Assembly: GCA_029261515.1 (NCBI GenBank)
Contig: JAJDBE010000071.1
Coordinates: 1-38,519, forward strand
Length of the DNA: 38,519 bases
Direction: 5' to 3'
Source: Nitrospinaceae bacterium
Lineage (GTDB): Bacteria; Nitrospinota; Nitrospinia; Nitrospinales; VA-1
The notes below the pieces were generated by a model. The model was not told the DNA's origin and did no database searches. It saw nothing but the letters and a program-made list of their open reading frames with translations. Positions within the stretch are counted from its first letter, which is position 1; each line of letters starts with the position of its first letter. Below are positions 19,593 through 28,711 of this stretch, in pieces. The position numbers and the translations under genes were made by a program.

Positions 19593-20288
19593 TCAGCCCG
19601 GCAAAATCACCTCAACCGGATTCTTGAGCGAGACCGAGGACGCGGTCACCTTGCAATTCTGTCCCAACAATTCCACTCCTGCCGCATGCGCCTTGCGCAA
19701 CCACTCGCCGAATTTGGGATCGATCGCATCGTTGGGAATGATGGAGCGGGTATCGGATCGTTGTGAAACAAATAAAACCGCCGCGCGGTGGCCTTCCCGG
19801 CGCAACTCGATCAATTCCTGGAGATGCTTGACTCCGCGTTCGGTCGGCGCGTCCGGGAATTTGCCGACCCCATCTTCCACCAGGCTCACGGATTTCACTT
19901 CCACATAAGTCGAGTAGTCTTCAAACTCCAGTTTGAAATCAAATCGGCTCTTGCCGACCTTCACTTCAGAAGCAAGCTCTTGGTATCCGTTTAGAAACGG
20001 CAGATCGCGCCTTTCCAGCGCCTCCTTCACCAGAGCATTGGCAAACACGGGATAAACGGAAACCCAGATGGAACCATGACGCACCAGCACCAGTGAGTAT
20101 TGAGTTTTTCTCTTGGGACCGGGGTTGTAAACCAGGCGCACTTTGCGGCCCGGAATCATCAACCCCGGCAGCCTGCCGGGGTCGGGAACATGCGCTGGAA
20201 CCTCGCGGCCATCCACGGTGACGTTTGCCAGGTAACGGTTGGGACGTTGCAGAAAAATGCCATCGACAATCTTTGCGCCAAGCTTCAT
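19593..20288 (-). CDS. sfsA: SfsA family protein (sugar fermentation stimulation)
   Basis: A 231-aa cytoplasmic protein with the SfsA hallmarks: an N-terminal OB-like barrel with VPDPGRL and a C-terminal nuclease-like domain with FDFKLE, YVEVKSVSL and FPDAPTERG. A C-terminal domain FVSQRSD then IDPKFGEWLRKA follows. The family's role in sugar-fermentation gene expression is known mainly from E. coli. Its nuclease-like core suggests nucleic-acid binding or cleavage. It lies downstream of nuoM on the same strand, separated by 58 bp that carry a hairpin. Confidence 0.95.
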   Translation of the reverse strand: MKLGAKIVDGIFLQRPNRYLANVTVDGREVPAHVPDPGRLPGLMIPGRKVRLVYNPGPKRKTQYSLVLVRHGSIWVSVYPVFANALVKEALERRDLPFLNGYQELASEVKVGKSRFDFKLEFEDYSTYVEVKSVSLVEDGVGKFPDAPTERGVKHLQELIELRREGHRAAVLFVSQRSDTRSIIPNDAIDPKFGEWLRKAHAAGVELLGQNCKVTASSVSLKNPVEVILPG

Positions 20289-20319
20289 GGAAATAAAAAG
20301 AATGAAGAATCAGGAATTA

Positions 20320-20348
20320 AGAGTGAAGAACTCAAACTTCTCAACTCT
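20320..20348 (-). terminator. Imperfect hairpin after nuoM
   Basis: Read on the minus strand, an 11-bp arm starting AGAGTTGAGAA pairs with TTCTTCACTCT across a 7-nt loop. It has one mismatch and one G-T pair and overlaps the nuoM stop codon. A T-rich but interrupted stretch follows. It could act as a weak terminator or attenuator between nuoM and sfsA. Confidence 0.35.
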
Positions 20349-21864
20349 AATGATGTCCTTTATCTTCACCAGTAGGAAGGTTCACGGTTTTCTCGACCGT
20401 CAACAGAGAGTGGACCGAGGGAGACACACGATCAAGAAACGGTTTGGGGTATAGCCCGATGAAAATGATCAACACACAGGCGGGGATTAACACACCGAAC
20501 TCCATGCGGTTGATATCGGTCAAATTTTTGGGAAGGTCGGGATTGGTTTCCTGCATGGCGCCCTGAAACATATACAACATGTAAATGGCGGCAAACACGA
20601 TCGCCAGCCCGCCCATCAAAACAAAGGTTGTGGACATTTCCGATAAAAGGTGCGACGTCCACACACCCATGAGAATGAGAAATTCGCCGACGAACCCATT
20701 CAACCCCGGCAGGCCCAAAGCCGCCAGCGTGATGAGCATGAACGCGCCATAAAAAACCGGCATCGACTTACCAAGCCCGCGCAAATCTTTCAGGTTGCGC
20801 GTTCCCATCCGCGCTTCCACAATTCCCACAATGATGAACAGCGCCGATGCGATGATGCCGTGATTGACCATCTGCAGGACACTGCCTTCGACGCCTTGAC
20901 TGTTGAGTGCAAAGATGCCGAGCGTGATGAACCCCAGATGGCTGATGCTGGCATAGGCCACCAGCGCTTTCAGGTCTTTCTGAGCAATGGCGATCCAGGC
21001 TCCATAAACGATTCCCGCCGCCGCCGCGGCACCAATGAGAAGACCAAACTCCTGCACCGCATCGGGAAACAGAGGCAGACAAAACCGCAAAAACCCGTAA
21101 GCCCCGGTCTTCGACATGGCTCCAGTCAATATAACCAGCGTGGGGATCGGGCAGGACACATAGGCATGCGGCAGCCAGCTGTGCAACGGAAACACTGGAA
21201 CCTTGATGGCGAACGCCAGGAAAAAGAAGAAAAACATCCACATCTGCGATGCCGGGTCGATGTGCGTGTGCACCAGAGTCTGGATATCAAACGTCAGTTC
21301 GTGCGTCGCCTTGTAGTGAGCCACGGTGATGGCGACAATCGCCACCAGCATCAAGAGACTTCCCACCAGCGTGAAGATCACGAACTTGGTGGTGGCGTAA
21401 ATCCTGCGTCCTTCACCCCAGATGCCAATGAGAAAGTAGGTCGGAACCAGCATCAGCTCCCAGAAGATATAAAAGAGAATGGTGTCCAGCGCCGCGAACA
21501 CCCCAAGCGTCCCCGCTTCCAGTGCCAGCATCAGAGCGAGAAAGTTGCGTAAGTTTTTCTCCTGATTGAGAGAACAGAGGATGGCGATGCCGGAAAGAAA
21601 CGTAGTGAGCACCAGGAGCAGTAGACTGATGCCGTCCACCCCGACGCTGTATTTGATGTTCAGCAGGGAGACCCACGTCACCGATTCCTGAAACTGCATG
21701 CCGGGATTGGCCTTGTCGAACATCCAAAGAACAACCAGCGACAGCAGAAAACTCGCGCCTGCCGCGCCAAGCGACAGCATGCGGATGAGGGCTTTGTTTT
21801 CCTTAGGCAGAAACAACAGTGCGATCGCCGCAATCAGAGGTATGAAGATAATCAGTGTCAGCAT
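20347..21864 (-). CDS. nuoM: NADH-quinone oxidoreductase subunit M
   Basis: Antiporter-like proton-pumping membrane subunit of respiratory complex I. The 505-aa protein has about 14 hydrophobic segments. It also carries the family's conserved ionisable and helix-kink residues, including the ALEAGTLGVFAALD stretch with its Glu, FFFFLAFAIKVPVFPLHSWLP with its Lys, and the SKTGAYGFLRF segment. An additional His-containing helix (ISHLGFITLGIF) follows. It is the last nuo gene of the cluster. The normally adjacent nuoN gene does not follow; sfsA is next. Confidence 0.97.
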   Translation of the reverse strand: MLTLIIFIPLIAAIALLFLPKENKALIRMLSLGAAGASFLLSLVVLWMFDKANPGMQFQESVTWVSLLNIKYSVGVDGISLLLLVLTTFLSGIAILCSLNQEKNLRNFLALMLALEAGTLGVFAALDTILFYIFWELMLVPTYFLIGIWGEGRRIYATTKFVIFTLVGSLLMLVAIVAITVAHYKATHELTFDIQTLVHTHIDPASQMWMFFFFFLAFAIKVPVFPLHSWLPHAYVSCPIPTLVILTGAMSKTGAYGFLRFCLPLFPDAVQEFGLLIGAAAAAGIVYGAWIAIAQKDLKALVAYASISHLGFITLGIFALNSQGVEGSVLQMVNHGIIASALFIIVGIVEARMGTRNLKDLRGLGKSMPVFYGAFMLITLAALGLPGLNGFVGEFLILMGVWTSHLLSEMSTTFVLMGGLAIVFAAIYMLYMFQGAMQETNPDLPKNLTDINRMEFGVLIPACVLIIFIGLYPKPFLDRVSPSVHSLLTVEKTVNLPTGEDKGHH

Positions 21865-21888
21865 GTCAAACGGTTCTCACGGTCTTTC

Positions 21889-23757
21889 TTAGAAGAAAAC
21901 GACAAATAGTAAAACGGTGACCACGCCCACAATCATGTTGAGCGCATAGCTCCGCACTTTTCCCGACTGCCAGAGACTGATGCCATAGCTCACCTGGCGC
22001 ACTCCGGCTCCGACTTCGTCCACGGCGCGGTCGATGCCTTCGCGTTCGGCTTTTTCCTCAAAAAACCCGCCAATAGCCCGTACCGGTTTGACGATCAGGA
22101 AATCGTAAATCTCATCGACGTAATATTTGTTGTATACCAAATCATAAATCGGCGCGAACGCCTGCTTGGCAAATTCGAGTTTGTCCTGGCTGGTGAGATA
22201 AATGAGACCCGCCGTCACAATGCCGCCGAGTCCGGCAAGCACTGCGATCGTTTCCAGGAACGAGTCATGGTAATGCACCATCTCCCTGCCAAACACCGGG
22301 CTCAAAAAAGCATCCACTGCAGGCGCGGCAAACCCCATCACCAGAGCAAAGAAGGAAAGAATCAAAAGCGGCGCCGCCATGATGAAGGGTGATTCGTGCG
22401 GATGCGCGTCGGTATTTCTCTGCTTGCCAATGAAAGTGTAAAAATAGACCCGGAAAATATAAAACGCGGTCATGCCAGCGGTAATCACGGCAATTCCCAA
22501 AAATACGAAATTCCCCATTTCCGCATGCCAGGAGCTTAAAATAATCGCTTCCTTACTGAAAAACCCGCTGGTCAGCGGAAACCCCGCCAGACAAAGCGCA
22601 CCGATCAGAAACGTGATGTGGGTCAACGGCATGACGGATTTCAGACCGCCCATCTTGCGGATGTCCTGCTCTCCATTCAAACCGTGAATGACACTGCCGG
22701 CGGCCAGAAACAGCAACGCTTTAAAAAACGCATGCGTCATCAGGTGGAACATACCGAGGCTGAACACGCCGATTCCCATTGCCAGAAACATGTAACCGAG
22801 CTGACTCATGGTGGAGTAAGCGATGACGCGCTTGATATCGTATTGCACCATGCCGATGGACCCGGCGAAGACGGCGGTGATCACGCCGGTTGCGGCAATG
22901 AAATACATGGTGTAGGGCGCCAGTTCATAAAGAACGTGACAACGCGCGACCAGATACACGCCGGCAGTGACCATGGTTGCGGCATGGATGAGCGCGCTGA
23001 CCGGAGTCGGGCCTTCCATCGCGTCGGGAAGCCAGGTGTGCAGGGGAATCTGCGCCGATTTGGCAAAAGCGCCCACTAAGAGGAGTAAGGTGATTAACAA
23101 AACCGTGTCGTCGTTGGCGCGGAACTTATCCGGAGCCGCGGCAAATACATCGACGAAATTGATCGAACCGAACGCATCAAAAATAACAAACGCCGCGATG
23201 ACCATTCCCACGTCACCAATGACGTTCATGACAAACGCCTTGCGCGCCGCCAGCACGGCACTGGTTTTCTCGCGCCAGAAACCGATCAACAGGTAGGACG
23301 CCAGTCCGACGAACGCCCAGCCCACGATCAGGAAAAAGAAATCCGCCGCCGCCACCAGGAGCAACATGGAAAATATGAACAAATTTAAATAGGAAAAAAA
23401 GCGGCTGAATTCCGGGTCTTCGTCCATGTAGCCGATGGAATAGACATGAATCACAAATCCCACTCCGGTGACGATGAGAAACATGAAAACGGAGAGAGGA
23501 TCGATCAGAATCGACAGATTTAATTGAAACGTTCCTGAGGAAACCCACTGATAGAGGGTTGCAACATGGCCCAACCGCTTATCCGCTTCCAGGGCCAACA
23601 GGTCGATCAGCGCCGCAACGGACACCAGGAACGACAACCCTACGGTCGCGCAACCGAGGTATCCCGCAAATTTTTTCGGAATTTTATCCCCATACCAGCT
23701 GAGGCCGATGAAACCGAGCAGGGGAAGCAGTAGAATGAGCCAGGCGTATAAAAACAA
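21889..23757 (-). CDS. nuoL: NADH-quinone oxidoreductase subunit L
   Basis: The largest antiporter-like proton-pumping subunit of complex I. The 622-aa length is standard and includes the long C-terminal lateral helix region (about 520-600). Conserved segments include SAQIPLHTWLPDAMEGPTPVSALIHAATMVTAGVY and MSQLGYMFLAMG. The start is TTG at 23757. The ribosome binding site AAGGGA overlaps the end of nuoK, so translation is probably coupled. It is 24 bp upstream of nuoM. Confidence 0.97.
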   Translation of the reverse strand: MFLYAWLILLLPLLGFIGLSWYGDKIPKKFAGYLGCATVGLSFLVSVAALIDLLALEADKRLGHVATLYQWVSSGTFQLNLSILIDPLSVFMFLIVTGVGFVIHVYSIGYMDEDPEFSRFFSYLNLFIFSMLLLVAAADFFFLIVGWAFVGLASYLLIGFWREKTSAVLAARKAFVMNVIGDVGMVIAAFVIFDAFGSINFVDVFAAAPDKFRANDDTVLLITLLLLVGAFAKSAQIPLHTWLPDAMEGPTPVSALIHAATMVTAGVYLVARCHVLYELAPYTMYFIAATGVITAVFAGSIGMVQYDIKRVIAYSTMSQLGYMFLAMGIGVFSLGMFHLMTHAFFKALLFLAAGSVIHGLNGEQDIRKMGGLKSVMPLTHITFLIGALCLAGFPLTSGFFSKEAIILSSWHAEMGNFVFLGIAVITAGMTAFYIFRVYFYTFIGKQRNTDAHPHESPFIMAAPLLILSFFALVMGFAAPAVDAFLSPVFGREMVHYHDSFLETIAVLAGLGGIVTAGLIYLTSQDKLEFAKQAFAPIYDLVYNKYYVDEIYDFLIVKPVRAIGGFFEEKAEREGIDRAVDEVGAGVRQVSYGISLWQSGKVRSYALNMIVGVVTVLLFVVFF

Positions 23758-23762
23758 AGGTT

Positions 23763-24068
23763 CTATCCCTTCAATACGTTAATATGATCGACGTTGAGGT
23801 CATGCCGCGTGCGGAAAATGGTCAGGATGATCGCCAGCCCCACCACAACTTCGGCGGCGGCGACGGTCATGATGACCAGGGCGAATATCTGACCATCCAA
23901 CGATTTCAAAAAACTGGAATAACCGATCAACAAAAAATTCACGGAGTTCAGCATGAGCTCCACGGACATTAACATAATGAGAGGGTTTTTCCGGATCAGG
24001 AAACCCACCGCCCCGATACAGAAAATGGTGGCACTGATGATGAGAACAAATTCGCTGCCCAGGGTCAT
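23763..24068 (-). CDS. nuoK: NADH-quinone oxidoreductase subunit K
   Basis: Small three-helix membrane subunit, 101 aa after choosing the ATG at 24068. This start is preferred because a strong GGAGG lies just upstream and it overlaps the nuoJ stop as ATGA; a longer start adds 15 residues unlike the family. Conserved Glu residues lie in the LMSVELMLNSVN and VAAAEVVVGLAI helices. These are the residues implicated in proton transfer in complex I. Confidence 0.97.
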   Translation of the reverse strand: MTLGSEFVLIISATIFCIGAVGFLIRKNPLIMLMSVELMLNSVNFLLIGYSSFLKSLDGQIFALVIMTVAAAEVVVGLAIILTIFRTRHDLNVDHINVLKG

Positions 24069-24601
24069 TGGGATCGCCTCCTGGCCGGAGAATAGGAAAA
24101 CTTCGCCAGACAAATGATTCCGACGGTGGCCACCAGAAGCAATGTGGAAGCCAGTTCAAATGAAATCAGGTGGCGGGAAAAAAGCTCGATGCCCACGGCT
24201 TTGGCGCTGCCCATCGCGGATATAACATCCGGCGTCAACTGGCCTTCGATGGGCCTCGTCGGCCCCACCCCGGCGGCCAGCAAAAGCTCGCCAAATAAAA
24301 GAAAGACAAACGAGAACGCAGCGGAACGCTCGACGGAAGGCTCGATGATTTCCTTCTTGCCTCCCAGAAGCGCAATGATAAATAGAAATAGAATCATCAC
24401 CGCCCCCGCATAAACGATGATCTGTACGGCGGCGATAAACTCGGCATGATAGAGAAGAAACAACAACGCAAAGCATATCATGTTGCTGATGAGATAAAGA
24501 GCGCAGTAGATGGGAGACGCGCACAGGATCACCCCCAAGGCGGCGAGCACCGCCGTGATTCCCAGTGCTAAAACAACAATGTCGTAGGTGATTTCAAACA
24601 C
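24065..24601 (-). CDS. nuoJ: NADH-quinone oxidoreductase subunit J
   Basis: Membrane subunit of complex I with about five helices. The 178-aa protein contains YHAEFIAAVQIIVYAGAVMILFLF, which includes the pi-bulge helix typical of NuoJ. The start is GTG at 24601 with a GGGAG site. Its end overlaps nuoK by four bases. A 62-bp gap, slightly longer than others in the operon, separates it from nuoI. Confidence 0.95.
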   Translation of the reverse strand: MFEITYDIVVLALGITAVLAALGVILCASPIYCALYLISNMICFALLFLLYHAEFIAAVQIIVYAGAVMILFLFIIALLGGKKEIIEPSVERSAAFSFVFLLFGELLLAAGVGPTRPIEGQLTPDVISAMGSAKAVGIELFSRHLISFELASTLLLVATVGIICLAKFSYSPARRRSQ

Positions 24602-24663
24602 AACTTTCTCCCGTCAAACAATTTCTTCCACTGCCGGAAATGCCCTCCCGTTTCGTGGAGGTC

Positions 24664-25158
24664 TTATCTATTAACCCGTTCCGTATTGCCAAGAATATTC
24701 ACACGGAACTCATTCGGTTTGGGATACACGAGCAGGTCTTCTTTAGTCGCAATGTATTTGTCGCGATCGTAATCGGCCAGTTCATAATGTTCGCGCAGGA
24801 CCACCGCATCTACGGGACAAGCTTCTTCGCAATAGCCGCAGTAGATGCAGCGCAAGAGATTGATCTCGTAAACCGCGGCGTAACGCTCGCCGGGCGACAC
24901 ACGATTTTCCGGATCGTTCTCGGCGGAAACCACATGAATGCACCCGACAGGACAGTTGATCGAGCAAAGACTGCAACCGATGCACCGCTCCAGCCCGTTT
25001 TCATCGCGGTTTAAGAAATGGCGGCCCCGGTAACGCTCCGGCATGGTGCGCTTGACCTCCGGATATTGCACGGTCACCGGTTTGGTCACCATGTTTTTAA
25101 AGGTCACGCCGAGACCGATGAGTAAATTTTTTATTCCTGCGAAGGCGCCTTGTATCAT
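24664..25158 (-). CDS. nuoI: NADH-quinone oxidoreductase subunit I
   Basis: Peripheral-arm ferredoxin subunit carrying two [4Fe-4S] clusters (N6a and N6b). It has two CxxCxxCxxxCP motifs, CIGCSLCSINCP and CIYCGYCEEACP. The ATG at 25158 is chosen because AAGGGG lies 5 bp upstream; a GTG two codons earlier is poorly spaced from that site. The product is 164 aa. It conducts electrons towards NuoB and contacts NuoH. It follows nuoH closely. Confidence 0.96.
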   Translation of the reverse strand: MIQGAFAGIKNLLIGLGVTFKNMVTKPVTVQYPEVKRTMPERYRGRHFLNRDENGLERCIGCSLCSINCPVGCIHVVSAENDPENRVSPGERYAAVYEINLLRCIYCGYCEEACPVDAVVLREHYELADYDRDKYIATKEDLLVYPKPNEFRVNILGNTERVNR

Positions 25159-25174
25159 AATCACCCCTTATGGG

Positions 25175-26197
25175 TTACCACATTACTTTAAAAACGCTGG
25201 TCACCAACAAATTGAACAGACAAAGCGGCAGAAGCACTTTCCAGCCAAAAGACATCAGCCGGTCATAACGGAGCCTCGGAAACGTCGACCGCAGCCAGAT
25301 AAAAAAGCAAAGCAGGGCAAACACCTTGCCGGCAAACGCCAGAATCGGCCAGAGCGGCAGGCCGTAGGAATTCCATCCGCCGAGGAACAACAACGTCACC
25401 AGAGAACTCATGGTGACCATGTTGACGTATTCGCCCATCATGAACATAGCGAACTTCATTCCCGTGTATTCCGTATGGAATCCCGCCACCAGTTCCTGCT
25501 CGGCTTCCGGCAGATCAAACGGCGCCCGGTTGGTTTCCGCCACGCCAGCGACAAAAAACAGCAAAAACGCCAGCGGCTGGGTCAAAATAAACGGAATGTC
25601 CTTCTGGTTCTCTACCAGATCGATCAGGTTCAGCGATCCTGTCATCACGATCACGCTCAACGCGGAAAGCCCCAGAGTCAATTCGTAACTGATCATCTGC
25701 GCCGAAGAACGCAAGCCGCCCATGAGCGAATATTTGTTGTTCGACGCCAGACCGGCCAGCACCATGCCGTAGATGCCCATTCCGGAGATGGCGAAAACAA
25801 ACAGAATTCCAGAATTGACGTTGGCGCCCCAAAATCCGATCTCCTGACCAAACACCGTGACCGAATCGCCAAAAGGGATGACGGAAAAAGTCACAATAGC
25901 GGTGAACACCACAACCGCAGGCGCCAGATGATATAAAAACTTGTCCGCCGAACTCTGGATGATCGATTCTTTAAACAGCAGCTTGATGGTGTCCGCCAAC
26001 GGCTGCCCCAGCCCCAAAGGACCCACGCGGTTGGGACCCAACCGGACCTGAAACCGGCCCATCAAGCGGCGCTCGGTCCAGACAATAATGGGAACCACCG
26101 ATAGTAAGGCAACCGCGATCACCGCAGCCTTGACGGTGCCGATAATAAAGGCCGGCTGCAGCACCGGGTCCAGAAATGTCAGAATTTCATCCCACAA
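25175..26197 (-). CDS. nuoH: NADH-quinone oxidoreductase subunit H
   Basis: Eight-helix membrane subunit at the junction with the peripheral arm, lining part of the quinone chamber. The 340-aa sequence includes the signature RFQVRLGPNRVGPLGLGQP and the conserved acidic cytoplasmic loop AETNRAPFDLPEAEQELVAGFHTEY. RSTFPRLRYDRLM is near the C-terminus. The start is TTG at 26197 with an AGGAT site upstream. It is preceded by nuoG after 42 bp. Confidence 0.97.
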   Translation of the reverse strand: MWDEILTFLDPVLQPAFIIGTVKAAVIAVALLSVVPIIVWTERRLMGRFQVRLGPNRVGPLGLGQPLADTIKLLFKESIIQSSADKFLYHLAPAVVVFTAIVTFSVIPFGDSVTVFGQEIGFWGANVNSGILFVFAISGMGIYGMVLAGLASNNKYSLMGGLRSSAQMISYELTLGLSALSVIVMTGSLNLIDLVENQKDIPFILTQPLAFLLFFVAGVAETNRAPFDLPEAEQELVAGFHTEYTGMKFAMFMMGEYVNMVTMSSLVTLLFLGGWNSYGLPLWPILAFAGKVFALLCFFIWLRSTFPRLRYDRLMSFGWKVLLPLCLFNLLVTSVFKVMW

Positions 26198-26239
26198 AAT
26201 GACTTATCCTATTTTTCATCGAAAAAACTTTATTGCCAC

Positions 26240-28696
26240 TCAGGCCTTGCGAATCTCAACGCTGCTAATGCCGTCAGCACCCGCCAATCCCAAAACCCCC
26301 TGTTCATCGGAAATTCTGGGAAGCACCACGCCGCCCGGATTGCATTTGCCGGAGATTTCCACTTCGGCCCTGACTTGCGTATCGCCTGAAACCACAATCA
26401 CGTCGTCGCCATTTTTCAATCCCAGTTTCTTCGCGTCGTCCTCGTGCAGATGCACGGTCGAAGGCTTGAATTGATGCGCAAGGCGGGAGTCTGCGTCCAG
26501 AATCTTGTCGTGCGCAAAGAGATAACTGGCGATTCTTAATTTCAATCCATCGGATTTTGCCGGTTGCGACTTTGCCGAATCCGGTTTTGTTCCATTCTGA
26601 TATTGTGCGGCAGTGCGCGCGAGGCCCATTTTCTTGATGGACTTTTTGCTGATGTCCCCGTATCCCGGAACCATTTTGGCGATTTCATCAGTAACGCTAA
26701 AAGAGGTGATGTAATCGGTTTCATCGCCCAAGGTTTTTGCCATCATGGAAATGATTTTCCAATCGGGGGCATTCGTCGTTTTCAACCCGCCTTTTCTAAA
26801 TTGGACGCGCCCGCCGATGTTGGTCGTGGTGCCGTCGTCATGCCCCGGTCCGTTGGAAGGAAGGACGATCCCGGCCAATTGAGAAGTTTCGGTTTCCAGC
26901 ATGTCGTGCACAATCAAGAGATCTAGTTTTTTAAGCGCGTCCGCTATCTTTTTGCTGCCGGGGAAATCGACCACCGGATTGGCGCGGTGCACCAGCAAAG
27001 CTTTCAGTTCGCCGGAGTTGGCTTTTTCGATCATTTCCATTGCGGACAACCCTGCTTCCAGCGGTGAATTTTCTCCCGATTGCTGTTTGACGGCTTCTGC
27101 ATCTGCAAGCGGCACGCCGCCGGGATAATAGTTCGGCAGGACTCCCATATCCAGCGCCCCCACGGCGTTGGTGTATGGCGCCGCCGGAATCGCCCCGCAC
27201 TCCATGGAGGAAATTTTCCCAATCTCCGACAACAGGTGTTTGAGCACATCGACCGACTGACCGGTCAACGCCGCCGGGTTGTAAATGATCGTCGTCTTTT
27301 TGCTGGATTTCAGCATGTCCATCAGGGAATTTAATTGCTCGCCGGTGATTCCGGTATCCTGAACCTCGCCCTTCTCCCCCGCAAGGGTGTTTGCCAAAGC
27401 GGCGAACACCTGGGCGGCCGCGCCGATATCGTAGCGCAGAGAAAGATGCGCGTAGCGGTCCATCAAGGTGGACTGATCGTTCAGTACCGCAAGCTTGGCA
27501 TTCCCACGGGTCACGACTTTTTTGATGCGCAAATCCAGAATCGGCAGTTCTTCCGTCGGGTCGCTGGCGATCACCAGCACCAGGTCGGAGGTTTCGATCT
27601 CGCTGACATCATAATGCGGGATGGGAAGGCCCGGCGTTTCGGCGTAGACTTTGTGGTCGATGTTGTTGGTGCCAAGCTGCTGCCGGAATAATTTCTGATA
27701 AAGATAAAGCTCTTCATTGGTCCCATAAGGAGAACCGATGAAGCCGATGCTGCCGGGTCCGTGCTCATCGGCGATTTTCTTAAGCGCGTTGGCCGCCTGC
27801 GCCGCCGCATCCTTTACGGGAAGCGTTTTACTTGCGCCATCGAGCGTGGTGCGGGCTTCCATGATGCGGTTTTTACTTTCCAGAAAATCGTATCCCCAAC
27901 GGGCCTTGTCGCAGATCCAGCCGTCATCGACATAATCGTTGGGTCGTGATTCGATGCGCATGAACTTGTTGGTGCGCACGCCGAGCGTCATGTTGCAGTT
28001 ACAGCCGCAATGCGCACACAGGGTGTCGGAGTTTGTCAGGTCCCAGGTGCGGGCCTTGAAACGGAACTGCGTGTTGGTCAACGCGCCGACGGGACAGATG
28101 TCGATGACATTGCCGGAAAAGCGCGTGTCGTAGGGCTCGTTGTTGAACGTTCCCACTTCGTTATGAAATCCACGGTTCAGCATGACCAGCGCCCGGTCCT
28201 GCTCAATCACTTCGCTGTAGCGCGTACAGCGCTGACAGGCGATACAGCGTTCCCGGTCCAGCGTGATGACGGGGCTGAGCGGCGCGGCTTTTAAATTGTT
28301 CGCGCGTTGAAAATCCATGCGCGTGTCGCCGGGACCATACTTGAACGTATTATTTTGCAGGGGACATTCGCCGCCCTTGTCGCAAACCGGGCAATCGAGC
28401 GGATGGTTGAGCAGTGTAAACTCCAGCACACCCTTCTGGGCTTTTTCGACACGCTCCGTAGTGGTTTTGACGACCATGTCGGGACCGACATCCATTGTGC
28501 AGGCGGTCATCAGCTTGGGCATTTTTTCCACTTCCACGAGACACATGCGGCAACAGCCCAGCGAACCCAGCTTTTCGTGGTAACAGAACACCGGAATTTC
28601 GATGCCGACGGTTTTCGCCGCGTCCACCACCTTGGTGCCCTTGGGAACGGTGATGGTTTGATCGTCTATGGTTAGGGTGACTTCGTTGTCTGCCAT
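26240..28696 (-). CDS. nuoG: NADH-quinone oxidoreductase subunit G
   Basis: The 818-aa large peripheral subunit. Iron-sulfur ligands are visible in order: the [2Fe-2S] N1b set C38, C49, C52 and C66; the N5 set H98, C102, C105 and C111; and the N4 set C151, C154, C157 and C201. An additional CxxCxxxC with a distant Cys (C227, C230, C234, C262) fits cluster N7, which only some bacteria have. The remaining part is molybdopterin-oxidoreductase-like but without an obvious molybdenum ligand. A C-terminal aspartate-decarboxylase-like fold (DDAKKLGLKNGDDVIV) follows. Confidence 0.97.
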   Translation of the reverse strand: MADNEVTLTIDDQTITVPKGTKVVDAAKTVGIEIPVFCYHEKLGSLGCCRMCLVEVEKMPKLMTACTMDVGPDMVVKTTTERVEKAQKGVLEFTLLNHPLDCPVCDKGGECPLQNNTFKYGPGDTRMDFQRANNLKAAPLSPVITLDRERCIACQRCTRYSEVIEQDRALVMLNRGFHNEVGTFNNEPYDTRFSGNVIDICPVGALTNTQFRFKARTWDLTNSDTLCAHCGCNCNMTLGVRTNKFMRIESRPNDYVDDGWICDKARWGYDFLESKNRIMEARTTLDGASKTLPVKDAAAQAANALKKIADEHGPGSIGFIGSPYGTNEELYLYQKLFRQQLGTNNIDHKVYAETPGLPIPHYDVSEIETSDLVLVIASDPTEELPILDLRIKKVVTRGNAKLAVLNDQSTLMDRYAHLSLRYDIGAAAQVFAALANTLAGEKGEVQDTGITGEQLNSLMDMLKSSKKTTIIYNPAALTGQSVDVLKHLLSEIGKISSMECGAIPAAPYTNAVGALDMGVLPNYYPGGVPLADAEAVKQQSGENSPLEAGLSAMEMIEKANSGELKALLVHRANPVVDFPGSKKIADALKKLDLLIVHDMLETETSQLAGIVLPSNGPGHDDGTTTNIGGRVQFRKGGLKTTNAPDWKIISMMAKTLGDETDYITSFSVTDEIAKMVPGYGDISKKSIKKMGLARTAAQYQNGTKPDSAKSQPAKSDGLKLRIASYLFAHDKILDADSRLAHQFKPSTVHLHEDDAKKLGLKNGDDVIVVSGDTQVRAEVEISGKCNPGGVVLPRISDEQGVLGLAGADGISSVEIRKA

Positions 28697-28711
28697 GATT
28701 TCCTATTTATT

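Noticed and set aside
20650..21552. 300-aa plus-strand open frame
   Set aside because: Opposite nuoM and very His/Arg/Gln-rich; typical shadow of a membrane protein gene.
25043..25936. 297-aa plus-strand open frame
   Set aside because: Opposite nuoH, with repeated His/Arg/Gln patterns and no recognisable domain.
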